From the NCBI RefSeq assembly GCF_003590875.1, contig NZ_QYUN01000003.1:248001-312000 (forward strand): a stretch of DNA of 64,000 nucleotides. Direction: 5' to 3'. The DNA is from Noviherbaspirillum cavernae. Lineage in GTDB: Bacteria; Pseudomonadota; Gammaproteobacteria; Burkholderiales; Burkholderiaceae_D. The notes under the pieces are model-generated. The model worked only from the letters and a program-made list of their open reading frames with translations, ran no database searches and had not been told where the DNA came from. The translations under genes were made by a program, and so were the position numbers. Positions 53,025-61,939 of this stretch are shown piece by piece (position 1 is the stretch's first letter; every line of letters begins with the position of its first letter).

Positions 53025-53453
53025 TCACTGCCGGCGCCTGACCACCGCCATCGTCAGCCGCGACACGCACACCAGATGCCCGGCGTCATCCGCGATGCGT
53101 ATTTCCCATACCTGGGTCGAGTGCCCGATATGAAACGGACGCGCGGTGCCGGTCACCCATCCGCCGCTTGCAGGCCGCATGTGATTCGCGTTGATATCGA
53201 GACCGACGCAATACGACTTGCTTCCATCGACGCACAGATTTGCGGCGGTGCTGCCCACCGTCTCGGCCAGCAGCACCGACGCGCCGCCATGCAGGATGCC
53301 GAACGGCTGCACCGTGCGCGCATCGACTGGCATACGCGCCGACAGCCAGTCGTCGCCGATTCCGGTGAACTCGATACCGAGCCTGTCGGCTGCGGTGTTC
53401 GCATTCAATTTCTGCAGGTCTTCCAGTGTTGATTCGTGATTCCAGATCGGCAT
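53025..53453 (-). CDS. Hotdog-fold thioesterase (PaaI/MenI-like)
   Basis: A 142-residue hotdog protein. The catalytic loop is PFGILHGGASVLLAETVGST (about 50-69), followed by the central helix and LDINANHMRPASGGWVTGTA. It hydrolyses acyl- or aryl-CoA thioesters in the cytoplasm; relatives include MenI and EntH/YbdB. Normal length. The ribosome-binding site is weak. Co-directional with the LysE gene 44 bp upstream, possibly co-transcribed. Confidence 0.88.
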   Translation of the reverse strand: MPIWNHESTLEDLQKLNANTAADRLGIEFTGIGDDWLSARMPVDARTVQPFGILHGGASVLLAETVGSTAANLCVDGSKSYCVGLDINANHMRPASGGWVTGTARPFHIGHSTQVWEIRIADDAGHLVCVSRLTMAVVRRRQ

Positions 53454-53497
53454 GGGAGTTGTTCCAGTCAGTCGATGATGTAAAACATGGTCGGACG

Positions 53498-54124
53498 TCA
53501 GCGCGCGAAGATCAATCGCACGCCCAGCGCCACGAAAATCGTGCCGGCGGCACGGTCCAGCCACAGGCCGGCACGCGGCCGGCGATGCAGCCAGTGCCCC
53601 ACCGCGCCAGAAAAATAGCCGAGCAAGCCGAACAGCAGCGCCGCCTGCAGCGTGAAGATCACACCCAGCTGCACCGTCTGCCAGCTCGCGCCGCCGCGCT
53701 CGGCAATGACGAATTGCGGCAGGAAGGAGAGGAAGAACAGCACCACCTTCGGATTGATGGCGTTGGCGAACAGGCCCTTGGCGAACAGCTTGCGCAGCGA
53801 TTCGTCGGGGGCCGTGACGCTTGCCGCCCGTGCGCCGCCGCGGCTGCGCAAGGCCTGCATGCCGAGCCAGACGAGATACAGTCCGCCGCACATCTTCAGC
53901 ACGGAAAATGCCGTCGGCGAGGCCGCGATCAGTGCGCTGACGCCGAGCGCCGCGAGCGCGGTGTGGCTCAGGCAACCCAGCGCGCAGCCGAGGCCGAATG
54001 CGATCCCCTGCGCGCGTCCGCGCGACATGCCGACGCCCAGCACCATCAGGTTGTCCGGGCCGGGCGATGCCGTGATCAGCATTGCCGCAGCGAGAAAGCC
54101 GAAAAATTGTTCAGGAGTGAGCAT
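53498..54124 (-). CDS. LysE/RhtB-family amino acid exporter
   Basis: A 208-residue membrane protein with six predicted helices, beginning MLTPEQFFGFLAAAMLITAS followed by PGPDNLMV, the family signature. KGLFANAINPKVVLFFLSFL is the second conserved block. It exports amino acids or homoserine-lactone-like compounds; the substrate is unknown. The start at 54124 has a GAGAGG box ten bases upstream; a longer frame adds an implausible N-terminus. Confidence 0.9.
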   Translation of the reverse strand: MLTPEQFFGFLAAAMLITASPGPDNLMVLGVGMSRGRAQGIAFGLGCALGCLSHTALAALGVSALIAASPTAFSVLKMCGGLYLVWLGMQALRSRGGARAASVTAPDESLRKLFAKGLFANAINPKVVLFFLSFLPQFVIAERGGASWQTVQLGVIFTLQAALLFGLLGYFSGAVGHWLHRRPRAGLWLDRAAGTIFVALGVRLIFAR

Positions 54125-54223
54125 CACGAAGCGCCTCTCTGCAGGAATCAGAACCGGAGGCGTAGCGACAGTGCAGCCTGCGGCTCGTAACAAGAACACG
54201 ACACAAGGAACACGACATCGCCA

Positions 54224-54850
54224 TCAATCGAGCTTCACTTCCAGCCCGCGCTGCACGCCCGGACGCGCCAGCAGCGCGCGATACCAGCGCTCGACGTGGG
54301 GATAATCCTGTAAATTCACCTCGTGCCGCTCGTGCCGCCACGCCCAGCCGAGGATGGCGAAATCGGCCACCGACAGTTCACCCGCGACGAACTCGACCTG
54401 CGCCAGCCGGCGGTCGAGCACGCCATACAGGCGGCGCGTTTCATCCGAATAACGCTTGAGCCCGTAGCGGCGGTCGCCCTCGCTTTCCAGGCTGCGGAAG
54501 TGATGCACCTGCCCCGGCATCGGGCCGAAGCCGCCCATCTGCCACATCAGCCATTCCAGCACCGGCACGCGGCTGCGCAAATCGGCCGGCAGGAAGCGGC
54601 CGCTCTTTTCAGCGAGATAGAGCAGGATCGCGCCCGATTCGAACACGCTGATCGGCTTGCCGTCCGGTCCCTCCGCATCGACGATCGCCGGAATCCGGTT
54701 GTTCGGGCTGATGCGCAGGAAGTCGGGCTCGTGCTGCTGTCCCTGCGTGATGTTCACGGGCACAACGGTGTAGGAAAGCTCCATCTCTTCCAGCGCGACG
54801 CTGATCTTGCGTCCGTTCGGTGTATTCCATGCGTAAAGCGTGATTGCCAC
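54224..54850 (-). CDS. Glutathione S-transferase (YfcG/GstB-like)
   Basis: A 208-residue GST. The thioredoxin-like N-domain starts VAITLYAWNTPNGRKISVAL and has the NNRIPAIVD cis-Pro and FESGAILLYLAEKSGRF glutathione-binding segment; the C-domain is all-helical with SVADFAILGWAW. The NTPNGRK sequence resembles nu-class YfcG disulfide-reductase GSTs. A GTG start at 54850 is chosen because AAAAGGAG lies nine bases before it; the in-frame ATG at 54871 overlaps that box. Confidence 0.9.
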   Translation of the reverse strand: MAITLYAWNTPNGRKISVALEEMELSYTVVPVNITQGQQHEPDFLRISPNNRIPAIVDAEGPDGKPISVFESGAILLYLAEKSGRFLPADLRSRVPVLEWLMWQMGGFGPMPGQVHHFRSLESEGDRRYGLKRYSDETRRLYGVLDRRLAQVEFVAGELSVADFAILGWAWRHERHEVNLQDYPHVERWYRALLARPGVQRGLEVKLD

Positions 54851-55071
54851 GTGACATGACTCCTTTTCCATCCGGATTGCGGCTTGTATGCGGACAAGGA
54901 TTATTGCCGTTTTTGGCCATCCTTGCTGCGCTTGGCCATTGCCGCCGCGAATCTGTTCGGCAGGAAGAAACTTAATGAATCGCAGCTTGTCTTTATAGAA
55001 TGATTCGATGATGCACCTGCATCGAATCTACGCTGCTTCGACTGAATGATTGAACTGACGCAAGGGGGAAG

Positions 55072-55335
55072 ATGATGATGATGAGAAAGACTGCTACGGC
55101 TGTGCTGGGAGTTGCCGCCCTGGCCGCTGTGTTGACTGCCTGTCAGAAAAAGGATGAGATGAGCGGCAAGGGCCCGGCGGAAAAAGCGGGCGAGAAAATC
55201 GACCAGGCCGCAGCCAAGGCGAGTGAGGAATTGAGCAAGGTAGGCGAGAAGACGGGACAGGCACTGCAGGATGCCGGTCAGAAACTGGAAAGCAAGGCGC
55301 AGGAAATGCAGAAGCAGCCGGAACCTCAAAAATAG
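55072..55335 (+). CDS. Small Ala/Lys-rich lipoprotein
   Basis: An 87-residue protein with four consecutive ATG codons, any of which could start it, after AAGGGGGAAG. The signal peptide ends in the lipobox LTAC (C25 approximately). The mature part is a single charged, Ala-rich amphipathic region with repeated spacing (KAGEKIDQAAAKASEELSKV; GQALQDAGQKLESKAQEMQK), probably a long helix. I do not recognise a named family. Likely outer-membrane or periplasmic. Confidence 0.68.
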   Translation: MMMMRKTATAVLGVAALAAVLTACQKKDEMSGKGPAEKAGEKIDQAAAKASEELSKVGEKTGQALQDAGQKLESKAQEMQKQPEPQK

Positions 55336-55341
55336 AATGGC

Positions 55342-55374
55342 GCAAAGCAGCACATTGCCTGTGCGCTGCTTTGC
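55342..55374 (-). terminator. Terminator-like hairpin for the chemoreceptor gene
   Basis: A 10-bp perfect stem (GCAAAGCAGC / GCTGCTTTGC) with a 13-nt loop. Read on the minus strand it is followed by CCATTCTATTTTT, giving a U-rich tail. It lies between the convergent lipoprotein and chemoreceptor genes. Confidence 0.5.
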
Positions 55375-55501
55375 TGGAAGAAAAAATCCCGTATTCCGGA
55401 CTCATTGCTCGGCGATCAAAATCCGTGTGCCGGAGCGGCTGCTCCGGCAACGCATCATCCGGCAACCCATCGCTCAGCGCAAAAAGCGGTACCGGGATAA
55501 T

Positions 55502-57223
55502 TCAGAACTGCTCCCACTCCTCATCAGAACTGGCGACATGCACCAGTCGTCTGGGTTGCGTGCCGTTATCGGCGGCGATCCGGGCCGGTGAGCGCTTTTC
55601 GGGCAGCGCTGCAGGATGCATCCTGGCTGCAGGCCTGGCTACGGGCATGGCTGCGGACTTGACCGGCATCACTTGCATGCTGTTCAACTTGAAAACACTG
55701 ACCGCCTGCGCCAGGCTGGCGGCCTGATCCTGCATTGCTGCCGATGCGGCAGACGCCTGTTCCACCAGCGCCGCATTCTGTTGGGTGACTTCGTCCATCT
55801 GGCTGATCGCCTGATTGATCTGCTCGATGCCGGCGGTCTGCTCCTGGCTGGCCGCCGTGATCTCGCCGATGATGTTGGTCACGCGCCTGACGCTTGCAAC
55901 GATCTCGTCCATCGTCGCGCCGGCCTCGTCAACCAGCTTGCTGCCGGCATCGACCTTGTCAACCGAATCGTCGATCAGCGACTTGATCTCCTTGGCCGCG
56001 GCGGCCGAGCGCTGCGCGAGGCTGCGCACTTCGGATGCCACCACTGCAAAGCCGCGGCCCTGCTCGCCGGCGCGCGCCGCTTCGACCGCCGCGTTCAGCG
56101 CGAGGATGTTGGTCTGGAAGGCGATGCCGTCGATGACGCCGATGATATCGACGATCTTCTTCGACGAGTCGTTGATCGAGCCCATTGTCTGGACGACTTC
56201 GGATACCACCGTGCCGCCCCTGATGGCGATCTCGGAAGCCGACACCGCCAGCTGGTTCGCCTGCCGCGCATTGTCGGCATTCTGCTTGACCGTGCCGGTC
56301 AGTTCTTCCATCGACGAGGCGGTTTCCTCCAGCGAGCTGGCCTGCTGCTCGGTGCGCGATGACAGGTCGAGGTTGCCGCTGGCAATCTCGTTCGACGCGG
56401 TGGCGATGGTGTCGGTGCCGTTGCGCACCTCGCTGACGATGCGCACCAGGCTGTCGTTCATGTCCTTCAAGGCCTGCATCAATTGACCGCTTTCATCCTT
56501 GCTCTTGACCGTGATCTGTTGCCGCAGATCGCCTTGTGCGACAACCTGGGCGACCTGCATCGCATCGTTCATGGGCCGGGTGATGGAGCGCGTGATCAGC
56601 CAGGCAATCACGCCACCCAATGCCAGCGCAGCCGCGGTCAGGGAAAGCATCAGTGTCAGTACTTGCGAATAAGTGTCGTCGGCAGCGGCCGCGTCCTTCT
56701 TGTTGCGTTCCTCCTGGCGATCCATGTAGTCACTCAGCAGGTCCTGCCACTGCTGGGTGGCAGGAGCGGCTTCGCTCCCGAGGATCTGCATGGCTTCGAC
56801 ATTGTTGTTGTCCCTTGCGAAATCGATGACCTTTTGATTCGCCGCCAATGCCTTATGCCGCGCCGCCTTGATCTTTTGCTGGAACGCCCTGCCGGCTTCG
56901 GTCGCAGGCATTTTTTCGAGCGTGTCAAAGGCAGCGTCGTAGCGGCGACGCGCGGTTTCGATAGCGCCGAGCTGGGCCTTGACCGTGTTTTCGTCGGTCA
57001 AAATGATGATGTTGCGCGTGACGCGCGACACGACATGCGCCGCGTCGGACAACTCGTGCGCAATCGTTATCTTGCGCACATTGTCCTCGAGCACCTTTTC
57101 CAGATTCTCGTGCATCTCGCGTATGCCGTTGGCCCCGATCAGGCTCAATGCAAGCATGATGGTCAGTACTGAGGAGAACCCAAGTCCCAAACGCAAGCCG
57201 ATTTTCATGTCCGTGATTTTCAT
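55502..57223 (-). CDS. Methyl-accepting chemotaxis protein with 4HB-type sensor domain
   Basis: A 573-residue classical chemoreceptor. The first membrane helix (about 10-30) precedes a four-helix-bundle periplasmic domain (~35-185); the second helix (~190-212) precedes a HAMP domain. The signalling domain has the tip [20 protein letters not shown]. The C-terminus EEWEQF matches a CheR/CheB docking pentapeptide after a flexible linker. The ligand is unknown. It follows cheW by about 60 bp on the same strand, and both lie beside flagellar genes. Confidence 0.92.
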   Translation of the reverse strand: MKITDMKIGLRLGLGFSSVLTIMLALSLIGANGIREMHENLEKVLEDNVRKITIAHELSDAAHVVSRVTRNIIILTDENTVKAQLGAIETARRRYDAAFDTLEKMPATEAGRAFQQKIKAARHKALAANQKVIDFARDNNNVEAMQILGSEAAPATQQWQDLLSDYMDRQEERNKKDAAAADDTYSQVLTLMLSLTAAALALGGVIAWLITRSITRPMNDAMQVAQVVAQGDLRQQITVKSKDESGQLMQALKDMNDSLVRIVSEVRNGTDTIATASNEIASGNLDLSSRTEQQASSLEETASSMEELTGTVKQNADNARQANQLAVSASEIAIRGGTVVSEVVQTMGSINDSSKKIVDIIGVIDGIAFQTNILALNAAVEAARAGEQGRGFAVVASEVRSLAQRSAAAAKEIKSLIDDSVDKVDAGSKLVDEAGATMDEIVASVRRVTNIIGEITAASQEQTAGIEQINQAISQMDEVTQQNAALVEQASAASAAMQDQAASLAQAVSVFKLNSMQVMPVKSAAMPVARPAARMHPAALPEKRSPARIAADNGTQPRRLVHVASSDEEWEQF

Positions 57224-57285
57224 TTTCTTTCTGCGATCAATTGTTTTGAATGATGATGAAGCGCTGCCTGTTGGCGGGCGCGGAT

Positions 57286-57783
57286 TCAGGCGCTCAGTGT
57301 GTCGATCAATCCGATCTCGCTGCCGGTCATGAGCTTGTCGATGTCGACCAGGATCAGCATGCGCTCGTCCACCGTGCCGATGCCGGTCAGGTACTCGGTT
57401 TGCACCACGCTGCCCATCTCCGGGGCCGGCTTGATCTGTTCGGCGGCCAGGGTCATGACGTCCGAGACGCTGTCGACCACCATGCCGATGACACGGCCGG
57501 CGACGTTGAGAACGATGACGACGGTGAACTGGTCGTAGGTCGGCGTGCCGAGCTGGAACTTGATCCGCATGTCGACAATCGGCACGATGATTCCGCGCAG
57601 GTTGACCACGCCCTTGATGAAATCCGGCGCATTGGCAATGCGCGTAACCGCGTCGTAGCCGCGCAGTTCCTGCACTTTGTGAATGTCGATCCCGTATTCC
57701 TCTTCGCCGAGCCGGAATGCGAGAAATTCAAGTGTATGGGCCATGGCAACTGCGCTTTGGCGAGACTGGCTTTCTTCGATCAT
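57286..57783 (-). CDS. cheW: CheW chemotaxis coupling protein
   Basis: A 165-residue SH3-like coupling protein with [20 protein letters not shown], the [20 protein letters not shown] block and [16 protein letters not shown]. It links chemoreceptors to CheA. The ATG at 57783 has AAGGGAA upstream; an alternative start is at 57744. Precedes the chemoreceptor gene in a probable two-gene operon. Confidence 0.93.
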   Translation of the reverse strand: MIEESQSRQSAVAMAHTLEFLAFRLGEEEYGIDIHKVQELRGYDAVTRIANAPDFIKGVVNLRGIIVPIVDMRIKFQLGTPTYDQFTVVIVLNVAGRVIGMVVDSVSDVMTLAAEQIKPAPEMGSVVQTEYLTGIGTVDERMLILVDIDKLMTGSEIGLIDTLSA

Positions 57784-57937
57784 GAATTCCCTTGTAAACG
57801 TGTGTCATTCGAATCGCATTCATTCTCCCGGGCCGGGAGGGTCCGGGAGATCGGCACCGGTGGCACTTCACGCCCATGACGACCATGGGTTTTCCCGATG
57901 CCGCGAATACGTGCGCTGTTGCAAAATTTCCCTATAG

Positions 57938-57964
57938 CCAACAGCCAGCTGTTGCGGCTGTTGG
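57938..57964. terminator. Hairpin between the flagellar operon and cheW
   Basis: CCAACAGCC / GGCTGTTGG, a 9-bp perfect stem with a 9-nt loop, 97 bp after the stop of the flagellar-linked gene. It probably ends the flgGHIJKL transcript. No clear T-run. The rest of this gap should carry the cheW promoter, which I could not define. Confidence 0.45.
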
Positions 57965-58060
57965 CATCGTGTGTCCTGCTACAGGTACGGACGTTTGAAT
58001 AGTTGACGCGGCAACGCCATCGCGCTCAACAAAACCCATCGCCTGCCAGGTGGAATCGCG

Positions 58061-59101
58061 CTATCGCGGACCAAGCGCGAGCAAGGACAGGACGCGATCA
58101 CGGCTGATGCCCAGGAGGGCGGCAACGGTGGAAGAGAAAATCTGGTAGCCCGGCTGATCAGCCGCCGATGCAAAACCTTGCGCCAGGGTGGCGGCTCCGG
58201 CGGCATCGTCCATCGGGCGCGCCCGATCGACACGGCTGGCCGCTTCGGCCAGCGCGCGGCTGACCACTTCCCGCGACTGCTTGATGCGGTCGAGCGCCTG
58301 TATCACTTGTTGCAGAGTCTGACGCAGGGCCTGCACATCCTGCGCCTGCCAGGCGTCAGGCTCCACCGCAGCGGGAACGGCCTCGGTCCTGACCCGGTTC
58401 AGCTGCCCGGTCGGGAATCGAATGCCGTCGCCCTTGATGGCGAAGGTGTCGCGTGTGGCAGGCCACGAGGTTTCCGGCACGCTGAAGACCAGTGCGCCGG
58501 CATCGCCTTTGCTGACGCCGATATTCGCGGGCGACAGCGCGTGCTCGAAACGCTGGATGATCGCTTCTTCGGACAACTCCGGATCGACGCTCACCGAGCG
58601 CAGAGGCTGCCCCGCGCCGCCGATGGAAAGCGTGAGTGTTTCCTTGTCGCCGGATTGCAGCGTCCGCATGTTCAAGCCGCGGATGCTGAAGCGCTGGGAC
58701 GCCGGCGCGGGACTGCTGTAGTCGAGTTGCGCATCGAGGCTTCCGCCGGACGAGGCATGGCGCTGACGCCATGCGTTGGCAAATTGCCGCAGCTTCCCGC
58801 TCACCTGCGCATCGCTCACCTGCCGTCCCGCAATCTTCGCGCTGATGTCGGACTTGAGGCTCTCCAGATGACTCGCGCTGCGCTCAAGGAAATCCATGGC
58901 TTGCTGGGCGTCCGCCAGTTCGCGATTCAGTTGCTGATCCCAGCTGGTCAAGCCACTGCGCAAGGACGATGACGCACGCGACACCGCCTCCGTCCCCTTC
59001 TTGCTCTCCGCAGCGACGGGCGCAAGCGGATTGACGGCAGCGCCATTGCGCACCTTTCCTGGTGCGAGGTCGGTGGCGGCATGGAGCGAACCGATTTGCA
59101 T
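58061..59101 (-). CDS. Unknown protein encoded directly after flgL (possible hook-associated protein)
   Basis: A 346-residue protein without signal peptide or membrane helix. The N-terminal ~125 residues and the C-terminal ~110 residues are predicted helical; the middle (about 130-250) is beta-rich (FSIRGLNMRTLQSGDKETLT; VFSVPETSWPATRDTFAIKG). Helical ends around a beta domain is the general shape of axial flagellar proteins. Only nine bases separate it from flgL, so co-translation is likely. In lateral Flag-2 loci a hook-associated gene (lafW) occupies this slot; that equivalence is an inference. Confidence 0.6.
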   Translation of the reverse strand: MQIGSLHAATDLAPGKVRNGAAVNPLAPVAAESKKGTEAVSRASSSLRSGLTSWDQQLNRELADAQQAMDFLERSASHLESLKSDISAKIAGRQVSDAQVSGKLRQFANAWRQRHASSGGSLDAQLDYSSPAPASQRFSIRGLNMRTLQSGDKETLTLSIGGAGQPLRSVSVDPELSEEAIIQRFEHALSPANIGVSKGDAGALVFSVPETSWPATRDTFAIKGDGIRFPTGQLNRVRTEAVPAAVEPDAWQAQDVQALRQTLQQVIQALDRIKQSREVVSRALAEAASRVDRARPMDDAAGAATLAQGFASAADQPGYQIFSSTVAALLGISRDRVLSLLALGPR

Positions 59102-59110
59102 GAGGTCGAT

Positions 59111-60022
59111 TTACAGTACGTTGAAGAGCGACAGGCCGCTCACCTTGGCATACGCCTTCTGCGTGGCTTGCAGCGCCATGGTGTAGCCGTTGAGTTCCAC
59201 CGCGGCAGAAGCATAGTCGAGCTGGGCAATATCGGTGAGCGCCATCTTGTTCGACAGGCTGACATTGGCATGGTTGGTGTCGAGCGTGGACAGGATGTTC
59301 TGCGTGCCGCCGAGATCGGCAATCTTTGTGCTGATCGCCCCCATGGCGACGTCGATACCGTCCAGGCCGTCGGCCATGATCTGATGCGCCACCGGGTCGT
59401 TCGGGCTGACACCGGCAGTCCGCAGTGTCGCGATCGTGCTGTCCATCAGGTTCAGCAAGGCTTCCATGCCGCTCAAATCGACGTTGGCGGGTTGCGTGAT
59501 GCCGTTGCCGACCGCGACCTGCTGCTGCGCGGTGTTGCCGGTGAAGCTGTAGCGCGCGCCAAGCGCAGCGGTACCGTCGTAGGTCAGGGCCGGCTGGCTG
59601 ATCAGCGTTCCCGAAAAGACGTAGCGCCCTTCCTGGTCCTTGCTGTTGGCCGAGTAGAACAGGCTGTCGCGCAATGACTGCAGCGAGCCGGCCATCGCAT
59701 TCAGGTCGTCCGAGCTGTTGCCGCCGTCGAGCGCCCAGACGAGCAGGTCGCGCGCCTGATGCATGTCATTGATCATGCCGCTCATGTAGGTTTCGTTTTT
59801 CTGCAGACGGATCTTGAGAGCGCCGATGTTGTCCCGGTACTGGGTGACGGCAGCCTCTTCCCGCCGCAGGCGCGATATCCGCACGGCGGAAATCGGGTCG
59901 TCCGACGGCAATTGCACGCGCGCGCCGGAAGCCATCTGCTGCGTCAGATGCGCCAGTTTGGCGTCGTTCATCTGCAGCGATCTGGTCATCGTCGATTCGT
60001 ATTGGGAGCTGGCGATACGCAT
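59111..60022 (-). CDS. flgL: Flagellar hook-filament junction protein FlgL
   Basis: A 303-residue flagellin-like protein with the conserved N-terminal helix (MRIASSQYESTMTRSLQMND; LTQQMASGARVQLPSDDPIS) and the C-terminal helix (YASAAVELNGYTMALQATQK). It forms the junction between hook and filament with FlgK. AAGGAGA precedes the ATG. It follows flgK after ten bases. Confidence 0.92.
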   Translation of the reverse strand: MRIASSQYESTMTRSLQMNDAKLAHLTQQMASGARVQLPSDDPISAVRISRLRREEAAVTQYRDNIGALKIRLQKNETYMSGMINDMHQARDLLVWALDGGNSSDDLNAMAGSLQSLRDSLFYSANSKDQEGRYVFSGTLISQPALTYDGTAALGARYSFTGNTAQQQVAVGNGITQPANVDLSGMEALLNLMDSTIATLRTAGVSPNDPVAHQIMADGLDGIDVAMGAISTKIADLGGTQNILSTLDTNHANVSLSNKMALTDIAQLDYASAAVELNGYTMALQATQKAYAKVSGLSLFNVL

Positions 60023-60032
60023 GTCGTTCTCC

Positions 60033-61406
60033 TTAGGCCATCATCGCGAGCGTGCTGTCGAACAGCTCGTTCGCAACGGCGATGACTTTCATGTTGGCCT
60101 GATACATCTTCTGGAACTCCATCAGGTTGATCGCTTCCTCGTCGGCATTGACGCCGCTGGTCGCGGCCCAGTTTTCTTTGGCCTGACTGCGGACGGTTTC
60201 GGCGGTTGCCAGCAGCGACTGGTTCTGCTTGCTGTCCATGCCCAGTTTGCCGAGCAGTTGCGTGTTCGCGTCGCCCAGCAGGACGGTGCCGATGGATGAC
60301 ACGGCAATCGACTGGTCCTTGAGGCCGATCAGCTTCTGCAGGTTACCGCTGTCGCCGGCGGTGCCGTCGGCGGAGAAGGCAAGATCCTTCGCCTGCACGC
60401 TGCCGCTCACCTTGAGCATGCCGGTTGCGCTGGAGGCGTCGAAGACGAACAAGGGCACGCCGGCGCTGCCATCGGCGGCAAAGCCCGCCGCCAGCTGCGC
60501 ATTGACCGTGGCCGATACTTCCTTGGCGATATCGGCGATGGATTGTTGCAGCGGCACCAGCGTGTTGCGCTGGAAGTCGTCGAGCCCGCCCAGTTGTCCG
60601 CCCAGATTGCCGCCCGCCACCGTGAATGTTTCGTTGGCGAAGGCCACGTTCAGCGTCTTCGAACCATCGGGATTGCTCTGCAATGACAGCGTCGAAACAG
60701 TCCTGCCGATCACCAAAGGCTGGCCGCTGCGCAGCGACACATTGCGCGAGCCGTCGGCCTGATCGACCACCTCCACACCCACCAGGCCGGACAGCGTATC
60801 GATCCGCTGGTCGCGCGCGTCGATCAGGGCGGACGCGTTGCCGCCGGTGGCTTGCATGGACGCGATCTTCTCGTTCAACGCAGCAATGTCTTTCGTCAGC
60901 AGATTAATCTGCGGGACGACGGCATCCATCTGCTGCCGAATCGCGGTGCGCTGATTGCGCATCACGTCATTGAGCGTGTTGAAACGCTGCGCCATCGTAT
61001 TCGCGGCGGTGATGATCTGCTGCCGCAACGGCGTGGAACTCGGTTCCAGGCTGGCGGCGTTGAGCGCGCTGAAGAACGTGTCGAGTCCGCTGCTGATGCT
61101 CGATTCATCGTCGCCCATCACCTGCTCCAGCTGCGTCAGATAGGGCTGCGTGACGGAACGCTGACCGAGGTCGGATGCCGCGCGCCACATCTGATGGATC
61201 TTGTAGCTGTCGGAAAAGCGCATCAAGGAGCTCACTTCGACGCCACTGCCTGCCGAATGCAGGTTGCCTCTCGGCCCCAGCGCGGCGAGCAGTGCGCCCT
61301 GCCGGGTGTAACCCACGGTTTTGACGTTGGCGATATTCTGGCTGGTCGCGTCCAATGCCAGCTGGGCAGCCAGGCTTCCTGAAAGTGCGTTGTTAATGAT
61401 GCTCAT
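60033..61406 (-). CDS. flgK: Flagellar hook-associated protein FlgK (short form)
   Basis: A 457-residue HAP1 with the N-terminal MSIINNALSGSLAAQLALDA and ANVKTVGYTRQGALLA motifs and the C-terminal GVNADEEAINLMEFQKMYQA coiled segment. It is clearly shorter than primary-system FlgK (about 550-650 residues), the difference lying in the central domains. First hook-filament junction protein. Spacing to flgL implies one operon. Confidence 0.92.
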   Translation of the reverse strand: MSIINNALSGSLAAQLALDATSQNIANVKTVGYTRQGALLAALGPRGNLHSAGSGVEVSSLMRFSDSYKIHQMWRAASDLGQRSVTQPYLTQLEQVMGDDESSISSGLDTFFSALNAASLEPSSTPLRQQIITAANTMAQRFNTLNDVMRNQRTAIRQQMDAVVPQINLLTKDIAALNEKIASMQATGGNASALIDARDQRIDTLSGLVGVEVVDQADGSRNVSLRSGQPLVIGRTVSTLSLQSNPDGSKTLNVAFANETFTVAGGNLGGQLGGLDDFQRNTLVPLQQSIADIAKEVSATVNAQLAAGFAADGSAGVPLFVFDASSATGMLKVSGSVQAKDLAFSADGTAGDSGNLQKLIGLKDQSIAVSSIGTVLLGDANTQLLGKLGMDSKQNQSLLATAETVRSQAKENWAATSGVNADEEAINLMEFQKMYQANMKVIAVANELFDSTLAMMA

Positions 61407-61531
61407 TGTGCAAGGTTCTTTCCCGCTCGAGGCTGTGGACGCCGCCCGTTGGGCGAGAACGTGATCACATGGCCGTTATTGGTAATAGGCGACCGGTTGG
61501 GGCAAAAAATTAAATGCCGATGCAATATTGG
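61407..61531. other. Gap between flgJ and flgK
   Basis: 125 bp, AT-richer than its surroundings, and a possible site for a class 3 flagellar promoter for flgK. I searched by eye for sigma-28 and sigma-54 consensus and found none that is convincing. Confidence 0.3.
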
Positions 61532-61930
61532 CTATTTCTTCGCATGAAGGACCTGACCCGCAACCGCCGCTGCCGGCGTTGACGGTGCTGCCGGTGCTGC
61601 AGGTGCTGCAGGCAATAACTGGCGCAGGATGGCGTCAGCGATGCCGAAGGCGCGCTGCCCCGCCATTTTGTCCGCCAGCATGGTGTCGGCCATGTCGAGC
61701 ATGTCGGTGTTGACCGAATTCTTGAACACGCTGTCTTCCCCCGCTATCTCGCGGGTACTTGCGCGCATCTGGCGCAGCATCTGGCCGATGAAGAAGCCTT
61801 CGAACTTTTCGGCTGCGGCAGCGGCCTTGTTCCGGTATGCGATATCGGCGGCCGGTGCTACGGGTACACCATGCGCTTCGGCGCTGGCGGCATCTGTCTG
61901 GAGTCTGGTCTGTAATTCGATTGCATTCAT
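61532..61930 (-). CDS. flgJ: FlgJ rod-cap domain protein lacking the muramidase domain
   Basis: A 132-residue protein with the rod-binding domain (about 30-105): AAAAAEKFEGFFIGQMLRQM and FKNSVNTDMLDMADTMLADK. It ends in an Ala/Pro-rich tail (108-132). Typical beta- and gammaproteobacterial FlgJ has a second, peptidoglycan-hydrolysing domain bringing it to ~300 residues; that domain is absent. A separate lytic enzyme would be needed for rod assembly. Gap to flgI is nine bases. Confidence 0.88.
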   Translation of the reverse strand: MNAIELQTRLQTDAASAEAHGVPVAPAADIAYRNKAAAAAEKFEGFFIGQMLRQMRASTREIAGEDSVFKNSVNTDMLDMADTMLADKMAGQRAFGIADAILRQLLPAAPAAPAAPSTPAAAVAGQVLHAKK

Positions 61931-61939
61931 GGCAAGTCC

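Noticed and set aside
61407..61531. Sigma-28 or sigma-54 promoter before flgK
   Set aside because: The best candidate (GCCTATTA) has two mismatches and no matching -35; no GG-N10-GC pattern of sigma-54 is seen.
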